Shown: positions 26,177-37,110 of the stretch, piece by piece
How positions within the stretch are numbered: the first letter of the stretch is position 1
Layout: every line of letters begins with the position of its first letter
NCBI GenBank assembly: GCA_002633005.1
Contig: NMRA01000199.1
Coordinates: forward strand, 601,376 to 665,375
Source of the DNA: Phoronis australis
Taxonomy: Eukaryota > Phoronida > Phoronidae
Direction: 5' to 3'
DNA: 64,000 nucleotides
The notes under the pieces: generated by a model
What the model saw: only the letters and a program-made list of their open reading frames with translations
Databases searched by the model: none
Told to the model about the DNA's origin: nothing
Made by a program: the position numbers and the translations under genes

Positions 26177-27767
26177 CTGTAACAATCATAAACAGTCCAC
26201 ATATGTAATAAAGATATCTGCTCCTTTGCAAAGTCAAGAAACAGGCAGCCTTTCACACATGGTATGGTCTGTGTGTGCACTTTTCCCAACAGAGACACGA
26301 ATCCATTTGAGGTTGATCATACATGAGATAGTAAACTGTATATATATTTTTTAATGTATTCAGTGTAAAAATGTATGAACATCAAGCAATCGGCTGCAAA
26401 GCAATGATGACAAAAAATATTCAAAGTATAATAACACCAGGTGTGTCAAAAACGATTTGATTATTTGGACAATTTGAAGTTACAAAACTTGGACACGGCT
26501 GAATGATTTCTAGACTCGAGAAAAACTGATAGATTAATTCTTATTGCTTCAAACTACAGTCTTATTAAGTTGCCAAATTTTCACAACAGGTTAGTTTCAG
26601 TCGTCAAGGCAATATGGCTGCTCAGAGAAGTTGAAGCGATTTATCATACTCAAATTCAATTTCAACACAGGATGAGTAGTATGCTATGATGATGCTGCAT
26701 TTGGAAGACCAAACACGCATGTGGAAATTGTGATGTTCTATCACCGGAACATGCGTTTTTAAGATTGTTAAAACTTGTATGTATCTCGTGGAAATTCAAC
26801 TCCTTATGCATCTGAAGCAATAACTGCAATCTGCAGAACGGAAAAATAGAAGCAAAAATAATGAAAATGGCCTCTTGGGATACCAAAGTCATTGTCAATG
26901 AATTGATTAAAAAGTGATAACGTGCTGTAGTCTCCTTAATGACAAACCTATTGGCCAAATTTCATGAAAATAAGATTTCCGAAAATCTTATTCATGAGCC
27001 ACTCTGGTATACTCATCAATTAGAATGAACAAAAAATCCTTTTTAAAGTCATAGAATGGCAGAGGAGTAAGATTTGTATACAATATAATGGATAATGATG
27101 GACATTTTTCATACTACACACATTTTGTAAAAAGATTTACTTTAGACCTCTGGTAACAATACTTTTCATGGACTCGGGAAAGCAACATTGTCCATCTGGG
27201 TTTGTGATAGAAATTCAACAAGTGTTGTCCTATACATCTAACACATTTTCCGTAAGTGTAAAACAGATGACAAAAATAATAAAGGATATGTGTAGATTAG
27301 TGTATGATAGATTCATTCGTAATATGAAGAATAAACTGATATCACAGGATGAGTAGATTTCTGAAATTGGTAATGAATTAGCTATCGGCTGGAAAACAGA
27401 GTACTTAAAAATAATTTTTCTCAAGATGTTAAACAAAATGAAGATGGTAGCAGTATTGACTAGTACATAGAGTCTAATAATGTACAAATTCATATCTTTA
27501 TAAAATAGGTGTCTGGGAGTCTTTTGCTTGAAAATTTTGTAAACAAGCCACAGAAACTTGGACACATTTATTTCTGTATATTGAATTTATTAGTACTTTT
27601 TGGGAAGACGTTTCTAAACTTTGCTTCAATGATAAAGATGAAACAGCAATGAACGCTAGTGTTCTTTTTTGTTATGCACTTTTCTTCTAGCAAAATACCA
27701 CATATATCGTCAAGATTGTGGGTGCCTTAGCATCTATTTATGCTTTTGCAAATATTTTGAAACAAAC

Positions 27768-27856
27768 CTAGTATTGCAGATATTAATAGTGTTGTCAGAT
27801 TCTATTGGAGATCACTTACTTCCATCTGACCACACTATCAATATCTGCAATACTAG
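27768..27856. repeat. Inverted repeat, 33-bp arms, 23-bp loop
   Basis: The arms at 27768-27800 (starting CTAGTATTGCAGATATTAAT) and 27824-27856 are reverse complements with about two mismatches. It abuts the element at 27863-28091. Confidence 0.85.
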
Positions 27857-27862
27857 AGTTCT

Positions 27863-28091
27863 CAGAGGCGGGTCAACGGAGGAGGTTCATGGGGTTTAAA
27901 CCCCCCTGGGACAGGATCAAAAATACAAATTAAAAACCTTTTCCAAGAAAATGAAATGAGCTACAAAAACCAAAAAAAAATCTTACACAAGATGGAAGGA
28001 ACCCCCTTCCGACCTCTCCTCACTCGGTGCTACACGCCTCCGACTCGCGCGAATCCTAAACCCCCTTACTGAAAATGTAGATCTGTCACTG
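27863..28091. mobile_element. Non-autonomous DNA transposon (hAT-like ends)
   Basis: The left end CAGAGGCGGGTCAACGG and the inverted right end CAGTGACAGATCTACAT share the CAGNGNC-G-TC pattern. GTTCT flanks both sides. The interior holds TTTAAACCCCCC and a mirrored GGGGGTTTAG. The 5-bp flanking match could be chance; hAT elements normally duplicate 8 bp. Confidence 0.45.
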
Positions 28092-28795
28092 GTTCTATCC
28101 AGGGAGGACCACTGGCACTCCCACAAGACCAGAGAGGCCATTCACAACAGTACAACCCCCCACTCAACCGTGACCAGGGACTACAACTCCTACGGTGTTA
28201 CTTCCGGTTCAACAACGGGGGGGGGGAAGATCAGTCATGTGATCAAGGGCCTGAGCTGCAGGCTCAAAACATTTTGCGTACCTAACTTACAGTCTTCTAT
28301 CATTTTTACCATCATCACAGAAGACAACGATGAATTATGAACACTTTTAACCGGGACAAAATATGTCTTTTTAAACATATTTCATACCTGGGATGGCCAG
28401 ATTTCTTTAACAATTTACAAATGAAATATTGACAAATGGCTACTTAACTTGATTTAGATCACTTACTTCCATGATAACGTTGATCTGAGAAGTGGCTTCT
28501 GGGCTTGGAAAATGACAATTTGTTATTGATGACAGAAGGTACTGTCAAGCCATTTTACTATTGTAGCAATCTTCTCAAAATTCCTTCCAAAGTATGCATG
28601 CAGCCACTATTAAGAAGTTTTATGTGGACAAACGGGAACATATTGTTGCTGAAAACTTTAATTCCCTCATCAAACCAAGAAGGTGAGTCACAATGTGTTT
28701 GAATTTCTGAAAATTCAGTCAGAGTGCGGATTGAGAGTCAGTGTGACAGTACTGTACACATATGTAATTCAAAGACCCAATATTATTGAACTTAC

Positions 28796-28897
28796 CACAA
28801 TAGGATTTGGCACTGATGTAATAAGAATTTCATCTTGGTCCGCCATTATTCCTGGTAATATTTCACGGCCAACACCATCTTCTGAAGCAACAGCCAT
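28796..28897 (-). CDS. Candidate alternative first coding exon (34 residues)
   Basis: On the minus strand ATG at 28897 opens 34 codons, MAVASEDGVGREILPGIMAD followed by QDEILITSVPNPIV, and then a consensus donor GTAAGTT in phase 0. An in-frame TAA lies roughly 20 codons upstream. No acceptor gives a phase-0 internal exon, which exon 32890-32954 would need, so an alternative start fits better. Spliced to exon 26176-25964 it would give an isoform without the CH domain. It could instead be the true start of a separate downstream gene. Confidence 0.5.
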
Positions 28898-31800
28898 ATA
28901 ACAATGATTATTTTTACAGTTGAGATAGAGGATTATTGTATCAAGATTGTTTTACCAAAATCTACCTTGTAAGCCACAGAAATCCAAAGCAGGTTATGTG
29001 GAAGAATAATACATTCACAGTGCTATCCAGGGAAACCAACTCAGTATTGGACTGATGGGACTTTCTTGTCATTGCTGCACAAAAGAAAATATTTCCTTAA
29101 CAAAATTTGCAGACCTACTAACAAATTAAATACAGAGAAGGTATGAAGACACAACCCACTCTGACAGCTAAACTGTTTCACTGCAAACATTGACAACAAC
29201 AAAATCTGTCAAGCTATGAATCCATAAAACTAACAAGGGCAAAAACATTGTGTTTGCCTCTGTCATCACTAGGCAATCAGAACAAGCATTCTCTTTACAA
29301 ATAACCTGAGCAGCCAGGGGTGCAATATGTCACACAAGTACACTAAATAATCTGCAATCTGACAGCTTAAACAAATGATCAAGGGAATACTTTTCAACAC
29401 AGTTGAAGATTCAAACACAGGGCAAAGCTAGTCTGGGAAGCTCTCTCCCAGGGATGGCTTTCACATAATGAGTAGGGGTGCTGCACAACATTTTAAACCA
29501 ATCAATTAAGTACATTGATACATGAGCTATCAGGAAAACGGGTACCACAAGAGACCAAACCAAATCAAATATCCTACCTGAGATTTCAGCAGATAATTAT
29601 AAGTACATTACCAAATCCAAATTATCCACACAAGGCAATATGTACGAGCTAGTAAAATACCCATCCCAGTCTCATGTCCCTATCAACCCGACCCTCTATG
29701 AAACCGGCACCCCCAGGTTTACCAGCCTCTTCAACCACCAATCTGCTGTCAAGTAGCTGTTCATGTAACAAGATGCTGGATAGTTAGAGCCCTGCAGCTT
29801 AAGGCTTTCAATAAACTGTTTCTTTATGCACAACAGTATATGATATAACAAGACTGAAATCCTATAAAGGTTAACAGATATTAAATGAAAGGCAGAAGCT
29901 AGAAAGTCTATTCAGACTGATTCTGAAGAAAAGAGTGCCTATATAATCTTCTCAAAAGAATCCTCTCAAGGATATGTGGTACGTAAGCATTGGTAGGCAA
30001 GGAAGAAGATACTTAACATCCATACAGAACAATTAACACAAAGACGCTAACATTGTATATCAATTGACAGAAAACGTGGTCTCAGCGTTTTTCATGTATC
30101 ATTATCTAGACTAATGTGTTGCCATTGGAAACCGTTGGGGACCTTCAGGTACCAGCGATATTGTAAACTTCGAGATCTACTGGGAGAAAATTAACCAAAG
30201 CCAATGTAACAAAAATCAATGAACTAATTATGACCGTGTCTTACTTCAGTGTTCAAGTTATAAAGCAAGATAAATTCTGGGATTAGGAAATCAGATTTCT
30301 AAACAAAAGGCATTAAAATGTAAAATGTTCTTAATAAATATTTTATGCAATCGCGTTAACATGTAGTATGAAAATCAACAATATATTCTAGGCCTGTGTC
30401 TACACGAGTCAATTTGCAGTGCAAGAATGCCCTACAGAAATTACAGATAGACCCAGAGAAGAGACTGCGGCTTACCTTTCAGTAATGCTTAATCAATTGA
30501 GGTAAGATTCACAAGTAGAGAAGAAGACAGATAACAAGTTACACGTTTGATAAGGCATGATGAGACGTTATTCATCTTGAAGTTCACCATGTTTAACTTG
30601 AACACCAAATAGAAAACAACCCCTCCACTGGGATTATCAGTCAACAGATGTACCCTCCAGTTACTGTCTTATCAGTCAAGAGGACTTAGTGAGGTAGTCT
30701 GTGATTTATGGTTCTAATAAAAGGCAGAAAAAGATAAATCAACTATATAGGCATTTATTACTTTTTGTTTCATAAAAAATTACCCGATTCCAGTTCTACT
30801 GAATTTAATTAAATTAATCTCGTTCTAAGTTGCTGTTTAGTTTTAGTTTCCCCAGTGTTTGATTGATCCCTATTTTTGATATCAACACTGAGAAACTGGC
30901 CAAACATTAATAGTTTGAACAATTATTCAAATACTCATAAATTCTGTCAATTTTCATAAAACACGACATTTTGAGACATTTTCAGAAACTTGATGATTCG
31001 ATGTGGCATGATGACTTTTAATTGCACATGCACTTTCCTCACTTTTTCCATGAGCAACTAATTATTGACAAAAACAAAACTGCAACAACTTACTGCTGAC
31101 ATCTGGCCCAGAGTAAAATGGATGACTTTTCTGGCTGGTGAGCAATCCATGACATCTTGAGCTCAGAGTTGAACTCATGGTTGAGTTCTGCCACTGACTC
31201 TTACTGGAAGATGGTCTGCTTACAGGTGGCTACAATTGTTCAAGCAAAGCTCTTTTCAGCACATGGATGACAATCAGATCGAAACGAGTATTTTCAAAGG
31301 CACCACGACACATGATCAACTATTTTGGTGAACGTTTTGGCTTTTAAAATTACTGTATACGTGAATCGCATCTCAAATGGAAGCACTTCAGTCTACGTCT
31401 ACTCTGAAGGGCTTTTGTTCACATGGGCCTTTACTCTATATTAGTTAGGACCTGATACTCCACATTAAGGGTTGATATTTCATGTATTCATACTTTTCAA
31501 TGTCTCCAAAATAATGCCATGAATCACAGAAAATTAAAACCAATGCCATCTTGAGGTGTTCGAGTGACCTTTAACTAGACAGTATATTGGTTATTTAGAT
31601 GGCACCATTATTGTACAAAGTGCATAGCATTCCTATGTTCATGCTGTGTCCCTACCATAATTGTGTGGATGAAGTAGAACACACCATAAGTTCAGCTGCG
31701 GCACAAGGTACTACACTACCAGTTTAGTACGTACTCAGGCATAAACACATTGCCGACCAAACAGACCTGAGGTTTGCCGACTACTCTGGACCGTCTCTCA

Positions 31801-32143
31801 CAACAAAACTGACTTGTGTATTTTTTAATTCACTAGTCGATTTATAGAAACCAAACTGCTTGACAACAGTATCAAGAAGAAAATTGAGTTCCAATTTGAC
31901 TTCAGATGTTGGAAAGGACCCAGGGGCTTCATTCACTAATTAAAATGGCATAACTTTACAAGTGACTTTACAAGATTTTCCTCCACACAGTGTCCAAACT
32001 GAGATTTCAATGCCAAAAACTTACTATTGACCATAAGTCTTCATTTAGTTTGTGTGCAAAAAAGGTCACAAATTTACGACATTTCATTGAAACAGCTGAT
32101 GAAATGTTCCTCTAACCTAAGCATGCAATGTTCAAATCCTGGT

Positions 32144-32563
32144 GGGTCACTCATATTGACAAGGTGCCCCCAGGCGTGTACAAATTATTGCTGGTGCGGG
32201 TGGCAGGTCTGCCAATTCCCACCTCCTTTTGAGGGGTAGATTTTTCTGCCTCACCCCTTTTACGGGATAATTTTCTCTGCTCCACCCCTTACTGCAGTGT
32301 TCCTCTACAATCCATTCCGTTGTCGGTGAGCTTATATTTAATCAAACCAGTGTAAGCGAAAGTACATGTTTTACGTCTACAACAGTATGTCCACAGTAAG
32401 TCTACTGTATGGTTTTTAGTTGCAAGAGGCAACATTTGCTTTAAGATTTTAACAGGCTACCATGCCAAATAAAAATTTAGGGGTCTGTTGGACCCCACGC
32501 GGGTCCCACAAAACTTGCTGAAAAAGTACCACCTGTTGGCACCTTGTCAATATGACTGACCCC
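32144..32563. mobile_element. MITE with about 25-bp terminal inverted repeats
   Basis: The left end GGGTCACTCATATTGACAAG then GTGCC is matched by the right end, which reads GGGTCAGTCATATTGACAAG then GTGCC on the minus strand. That is one mismatch in 25. The element is 420 bp with no open frame. A C-rich tract adjoins its right end. Confidence 0.75.
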
Positions 32564-32589
32564 CCCCCCCCCAAAAAAAATGCAGGGCA

Positions 32590-32735
32590 CTAGACATCAT
32601 TGCAAACATTGCCAGCACACCATCTGTTGGCCACATCACGTGACCTAATGAATATAAGTCTGAAAAGATTTCTGCCCTGGACCTTCTGCTAACCGAGTAG
32701 CTCTACAAACTGAGCCATTGAGACCACCGGTCAAA
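32590..32735 (-). mobile_element. tRNA-derived SINE, copy 2
   Basis: Read on the minus strand it has an A-box-like ATGGCTCAGTTTGTAGAGC, then GGTCCAGGGCAGAAATCTTT and ATTAGGTCACGTGATGTGGC. The same body follows the B box in the copy at 10.0 kb. A partial tail in the opposite direction lies at 32757-32815. Confidence 0.7.
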
Positions 32736-32889
32736 CACAGAAATCCAATCAGACTAATATTCATTAGGTCAGGTGACATGTGACATCGGTAGTGCTGGCA
32801 AGACTTAAATGTTTGTCACATATTTTCCACACCATATTGAGATTGACATATTCAATTACATTATTGTACATTCCACAATAGACACTTAC

Positions 32890-32954
32890 ATTGTGGAGTT
32901 TCTGTAAACCTTCCATTAGTGCTAATGTTGATTTCATATCTCCATCACATACAC
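32890..32954 (-). CDS. CH domain exon 3 (residues 155-176)
   Basis: The acceptor is AATCTACAG and the donor GTAAGTG. The G from the previous exon plus GT makes glycine, then VCDGDMKSTLALMEGLQKLHN. The D-G-x-x-K-S/A-x-L-x-L motif closes the CH fold (compare DGNLKAILGLFFSL in navigators and DGNLKSIMRLV in dixin, recalled). The exon is only 65 bp and ends in phase 0, exactly at the domain end, so the CH domain is a removable module. Confidence 0.85.
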
Positions 32955-33956
32955 CTGTAGATTTAAAACAAGTTATAGTAGATTCACCAAACATAAGACC
33001 AAATTGCTTGCATCATATACTTAAAGCATTTATTTAGTGACCAAGAAACTAATGCTTTAGCATCAAATTTCATTTACTCCAGTTAACAACCAATTTGCTT
33101 GACAATCACTCATTAACTGTCTCATCAAATCTCCCTCATCTGGCATCAGTGAACTACTGATTTAGAACTGGTTCTCAAAAATGACAACCAAAATGCCAAG
33201 ATCAGGTTTGTGAAAACAATGAAACAATTCTTTATCAGATTTACAGTACCATTTACACTATAGACACAGACATAGAGCAGCTGACACAGAGCCAGTTGAC
33301 ATGGTACAACTACGTGTGTAAATAGAAGTTGAGGTAGAGCAACTTGCGACTTATGTCCATGTCAACTATTACCGTCTAAACATGAAACTGGGACAAGGCA
33401 GCAGCAACCGTGTTATCTGCACTTGCACAATACCGGCATACAGGTGATCAGTTTAGCTCAAAATCTATGACTGACTTCTTTTTGCGTAGTTATCTGTTTA
33501 GTTAAACCGTTGCCAATTTACACATTATTCTGCCTCCAGATATGCAAAAAAACTTGCATCACTTTCAACATATACTGCAACTAGCATCATTTGCAACCTT
33601 GACCTTGAACACTATGCCTTCCCACTGAACTACTTCCATCTTGTCACCATTTCTCAGTTGTGTAAAGAACCACTTGAAACCCATCATCTTGCGACAATTG
33701 GGTTTGCGCCATAAACTAGACTCGTGTCGAGTAATTTTATTGCTCACGCAATAAAACAACTAAACAAATTCATTTCTTGGTTAATTTTGTATCAAACACT
33801 GGCATTACTTAGGAAACTATTTACACGAAAAGCAATAATGCAGAGAATTTCAGCTACAAACCTATTCATGTATTTAGTATGTTCTAAATAATCTGTCAAA
33901 GTAGAAAACAAAAAGAAGCAAGTGCCAAGAAGCAAGTAAGAGGAAGAGGCCTCTAC
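32955..33956 (-). other. Intron between CH exons 3 and 2
   Basis: About 1 kb of AT-rich DNA with no recognisable element or exon. Confidence 0.5.
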
Positions 33957-34082
33957 CTTCTGCAGTCAGTTGGCTGGTGTCAACCCCTTTGCTAGCAAGG
34001 AACTTGAGACATCTTTCAACATTTTCCACTTTCTGAGCTTTTATGATTGGTCGATATTGTGCACCCGCAACTTTTTCTTCCA
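33957..34082 (-). CDS. CH domain exon 2 (residues 113-155)
   Basis: The acceptor is TTTTCAG and the donor GTAGAGG. The first two bases TG complete a valine codon with the G left by the previous exon. The peptide has EEKVAGAQYRP, then KVENVERCLKFLASKGVDTS and QLTAE. The pattern N-V-x-x-C-L-x-F-L-A-x-x-G-V is the classic middle helix of a single CH domain of the navigator/dixin kind. It ends in phase 1. Confidence 0.85.
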
Positions 34083-35528
34083 CTGAAAACAAGAAACACT
34101 TGTGCTAAAAACAGAACAGCCACCAATGATTGTGACGTATCTTGAAGTTCACTTTTCATCAAATACTGTTTCAATCATCCTTTTCAACCCATAATACATG
34201 AAAATTATGATTTTTTGCCTTAAAACATTGCAGTATCATTCAAAATAAAGGGCCTTGACTGAGCCCATGGTACCGTTAATTTCTAAGAGACACCAACATG
34301 TCTGTGTCCTTTTTTCAAAGATAGATGATGACTCCGCAATAGTGTCTCTGAATGAAATCTGTACAGCCTATAGACACTGGACCGCTCGAAGCTTTTTGAC
34401 GATATCTGATCATATCAACAGGTCTTATTGACTTAACAATCTGTGCAGATTTTTAAGAACCATTGTTACCAGGTGAAACTATTAGTTTGTCATTACTATT
34501 GTGGCTTGAGGCAATTTCAAAGCTTCCAGTAATCTGGGAGTAATACACAGTTGTTAAATGCATGCAAGTCTAACAATGGACTGATTTGGCAACATTCCCA
34601 AAAGAAGTGGCAAATTATGTGTTTATCTTACATATAAAGAGCTCTTCTTAAGTGAGTACTTTCAGCTGACCTTAATCACCAAACAACATTACAATAATAG
34701 TAAAAAGCACATAAAACACCAAGCGCGATGACGTCAAATCCACATTAGTTAGGGTTGATAGCAAGACAATAAAGAAGAAAGAAGGGGAGTCATGTTACAC
34801 AAAAAGCAAATTTAACTGAAAACAAATCAAAGGTAACCATAAACAATTTGATAAAATACCACCACAGTTACCTGTAAACAGACTAGAGATTACTGCATTC
34901 TCCAAATACAGTCGAGTAAGCTTGAATCAGTGGTGATATGATGTAGAACTGCTTCAGTTCAAGACCAAGAACATGTATCGGTTGTACAACTCTTCATAAC
35001 ACAACTCTGTCCAGACGCCACTTCACAACTATAATACCACATATTCCTACAGCATCTCTTAAAATCTGATTAGCCTTTGACAATACCTAAGAAAACTTAA
35101 CAATGCAGTGCGAAAATAGGCCACTAATGTAAGAGCACTTAATGTACGCCCTGCTGTTCATCTTTGAAACTGATTCAATGTCATCCACACCTGAGCTTAA
35201 ATGCTTTAGTATTCCTTGTCAAGGATGTGTCTATCATCTAATAAAACCCTATATGCAGTTAGCTGTATGTCAAGGGATGGAAATGTTATTACCCATAAAT
35301 TATGTATTGCACGCAAACATAAATACCTTAATTATGGTATCTTACAAAACTATAGTGACAGTGACAAATAAATCCAGAAAATATCGAGAATTTCATCCCT
35401 GAAGCTGAAAATACATTTGAATGATTTTTGATATATAAAATGGATACTCCAACTAGCTGTTCTACTGCTACAGCTGCTGCTGGGATGGCACTGCCAGCCT
35501 GCCTGCATCTACTGTAATTCTCCACTAG

Positions 35529-35745
35529 TTTTGCACAAAAATAATTGTCCAGCTGTCATTTTTCCAGTTTTCAAAGGCAGATTACATTGCTAAAAATAAT
35601 GAAAATCTTTCTAAATGTTGTTTTATGATATATAAATAGTAGAAACTGTGCTAGCAATAGACTAAATTTTTCATTTGTATTTTTGCGGAGAAATTTGGCA
35701 ACACAGAATTACACTTGTTAGCCATATTGTATGTTAAATAAGTAA
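35529..35745 (+). mobile_element. MITE-like repeat, internal-sequence copy B
   Basis: TTGCACAAAAATAATTGTCC to GTTAGCCATATTGTATG, homologous along its length to 22428-22655. A copy in the opposite direction follows within about 20 bp. Confidence 0.7.
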
Positions 35746-35761
35746 AGAATTCGAGTTTGGC

Positions 35762-36028
35762 AAAATCTTACCAATTTAGGACACAATATGGCCAAAAGCT
35801 GAACCTTATTTTCTCAATTTTTTATAGGAAATAAAAAACACCAAATTAATTCTTTACCATGTTCAATTTTTCTATGATACCTAACATCACGCAAAATTTT
35901 GAAAACTTCTGGGTCATAGACCTCATTGTGATGTCTATGATCTGGGCACTTACAACAGCATAAGAAGGCACTGAAAAATGATAATTTTGGCAATTAGTTT
36001 TGTCCGAAATTGGTGATTTTATTGTACT
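35762..36028 (-). mobile_element. MITE-like repeat, copy C
   Basis: The ends AAATCTTACCAATTTAGGAC and, inverted, AAATCACCAATTTCGGAC match each other. The interior has TTTTGGCAATTAGTTTTGTC in the reverse sense of copies A and B. Confidence 0.65.
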
Positions 36029-36894
36029 GCTGTCACACAGTGATACACTACTGCTCAATCTTCAGCCTAACAACTGGTTCCTAGGTTCAAAAATTGTTTG
36101 ATAAATTTCAAGACATGTCAGCAAAAGAATACACCTTAATTAGAACAAAACAAAAGCTCAGGTAGACCATTAAAAATAATAAAATTCAAGCTAAATAATT
36201 CTGGACACCAAAACAGAGAAGAAACAAATTCCTCAAAAATATTAATCATAAGCAAAGTGGATGCCTTAGTGATAAAAGGTAAGAACCAACATCCAAGTTA
36301 GAACACCATCACCGTAGGTTGTTACTGGCAGCTTGCTAGTTAAGGGATAGTTCGTTGCGATACAGTAAACATTCTTTATGTTCGGCACATGTCCCATAAT
36401 GAACATAAGCCCTGTGTCAGTGAAGCTATGTTTCCAGCAATAAAAGAAGAGCAATTGGGTTGACGAAAATAGTCACTTAATATGACAGAACAAAGGAAAG
36501 GTGGTCATAAAAAATCACCACCACCTAATGAAAAAGGGTGACAAGAAACATCATACAGTGAAAATAGGTGGAATATGTGTGGTAGGTTAAACAGTAAAAA
36601 TAAATTTGTACTGGTGTTCACAGCAAGTATAACTGATAGGAGTGTCGCACAAAAAAACCACACTATCCAAGACAAAGAAATACGAAGACACAAAACACAC
36701 CCAATTGAAACAGTGAATGGTGGTGTCAATTCCCTATGAAATGAACACTAATGAGAGGGCCAGAAAGTGACGGCATGGGTTTGATTACGACACAGCACAC
36801 GAGAATTGAGGAACGATCCAGGCAAATTGCGCACATTGGAATTACCGTAGATGAGATTCAGAAGGACCAGCCCATTATGCTCACATGAAACATA

Positions 36895-37110
36895 TTTAAT
36901 GTGAAATCTAATTTATATTTGGCATATCCCCTGTAATGAACATACGGTAGGCCGCTCATTAGTGAAGCTCCGTTTCCAATGAGAGAAATGCAGAATCTGG
37001 TTGACAAACATAAACCCGTCTTCCATCACAAAAAACAACTTTTGATTTAGACCACTAACTGTTATGAAATTGTCCTCAAAATGTTCTTTAAAATTGGTGA
37101 TTATTTCAGG
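36895..37110. repeat. Dispersed repeat containing CATCACAAAAAACAACTTTTG
   Basis: The right half (CCCGTCTTCCATCACAAAAA then ACAACTTTTGATT) recurs diverged at 47290-47370, 9962-10015 and 4252-4300. The left half (CCCTGTAATGAACAT, GTGAAGCTCCGTTTCC) recurs at 36390-36435. Confidence 0.6.

Larger units (their letters stand above)
26177..32889 (-). other. Intron between CH exons and downstream exons
   Basis: It holds the candidate start exon at 28.8 kb, a possible 18-bp microexon at 28467-28484, the hairpin and element at 27.8-28.1 kb, and the inverted-repeat element at 32.1 kb. The remainder (about 29-31.9 kb) shows nothing recognisable. Confidence 0.4.
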
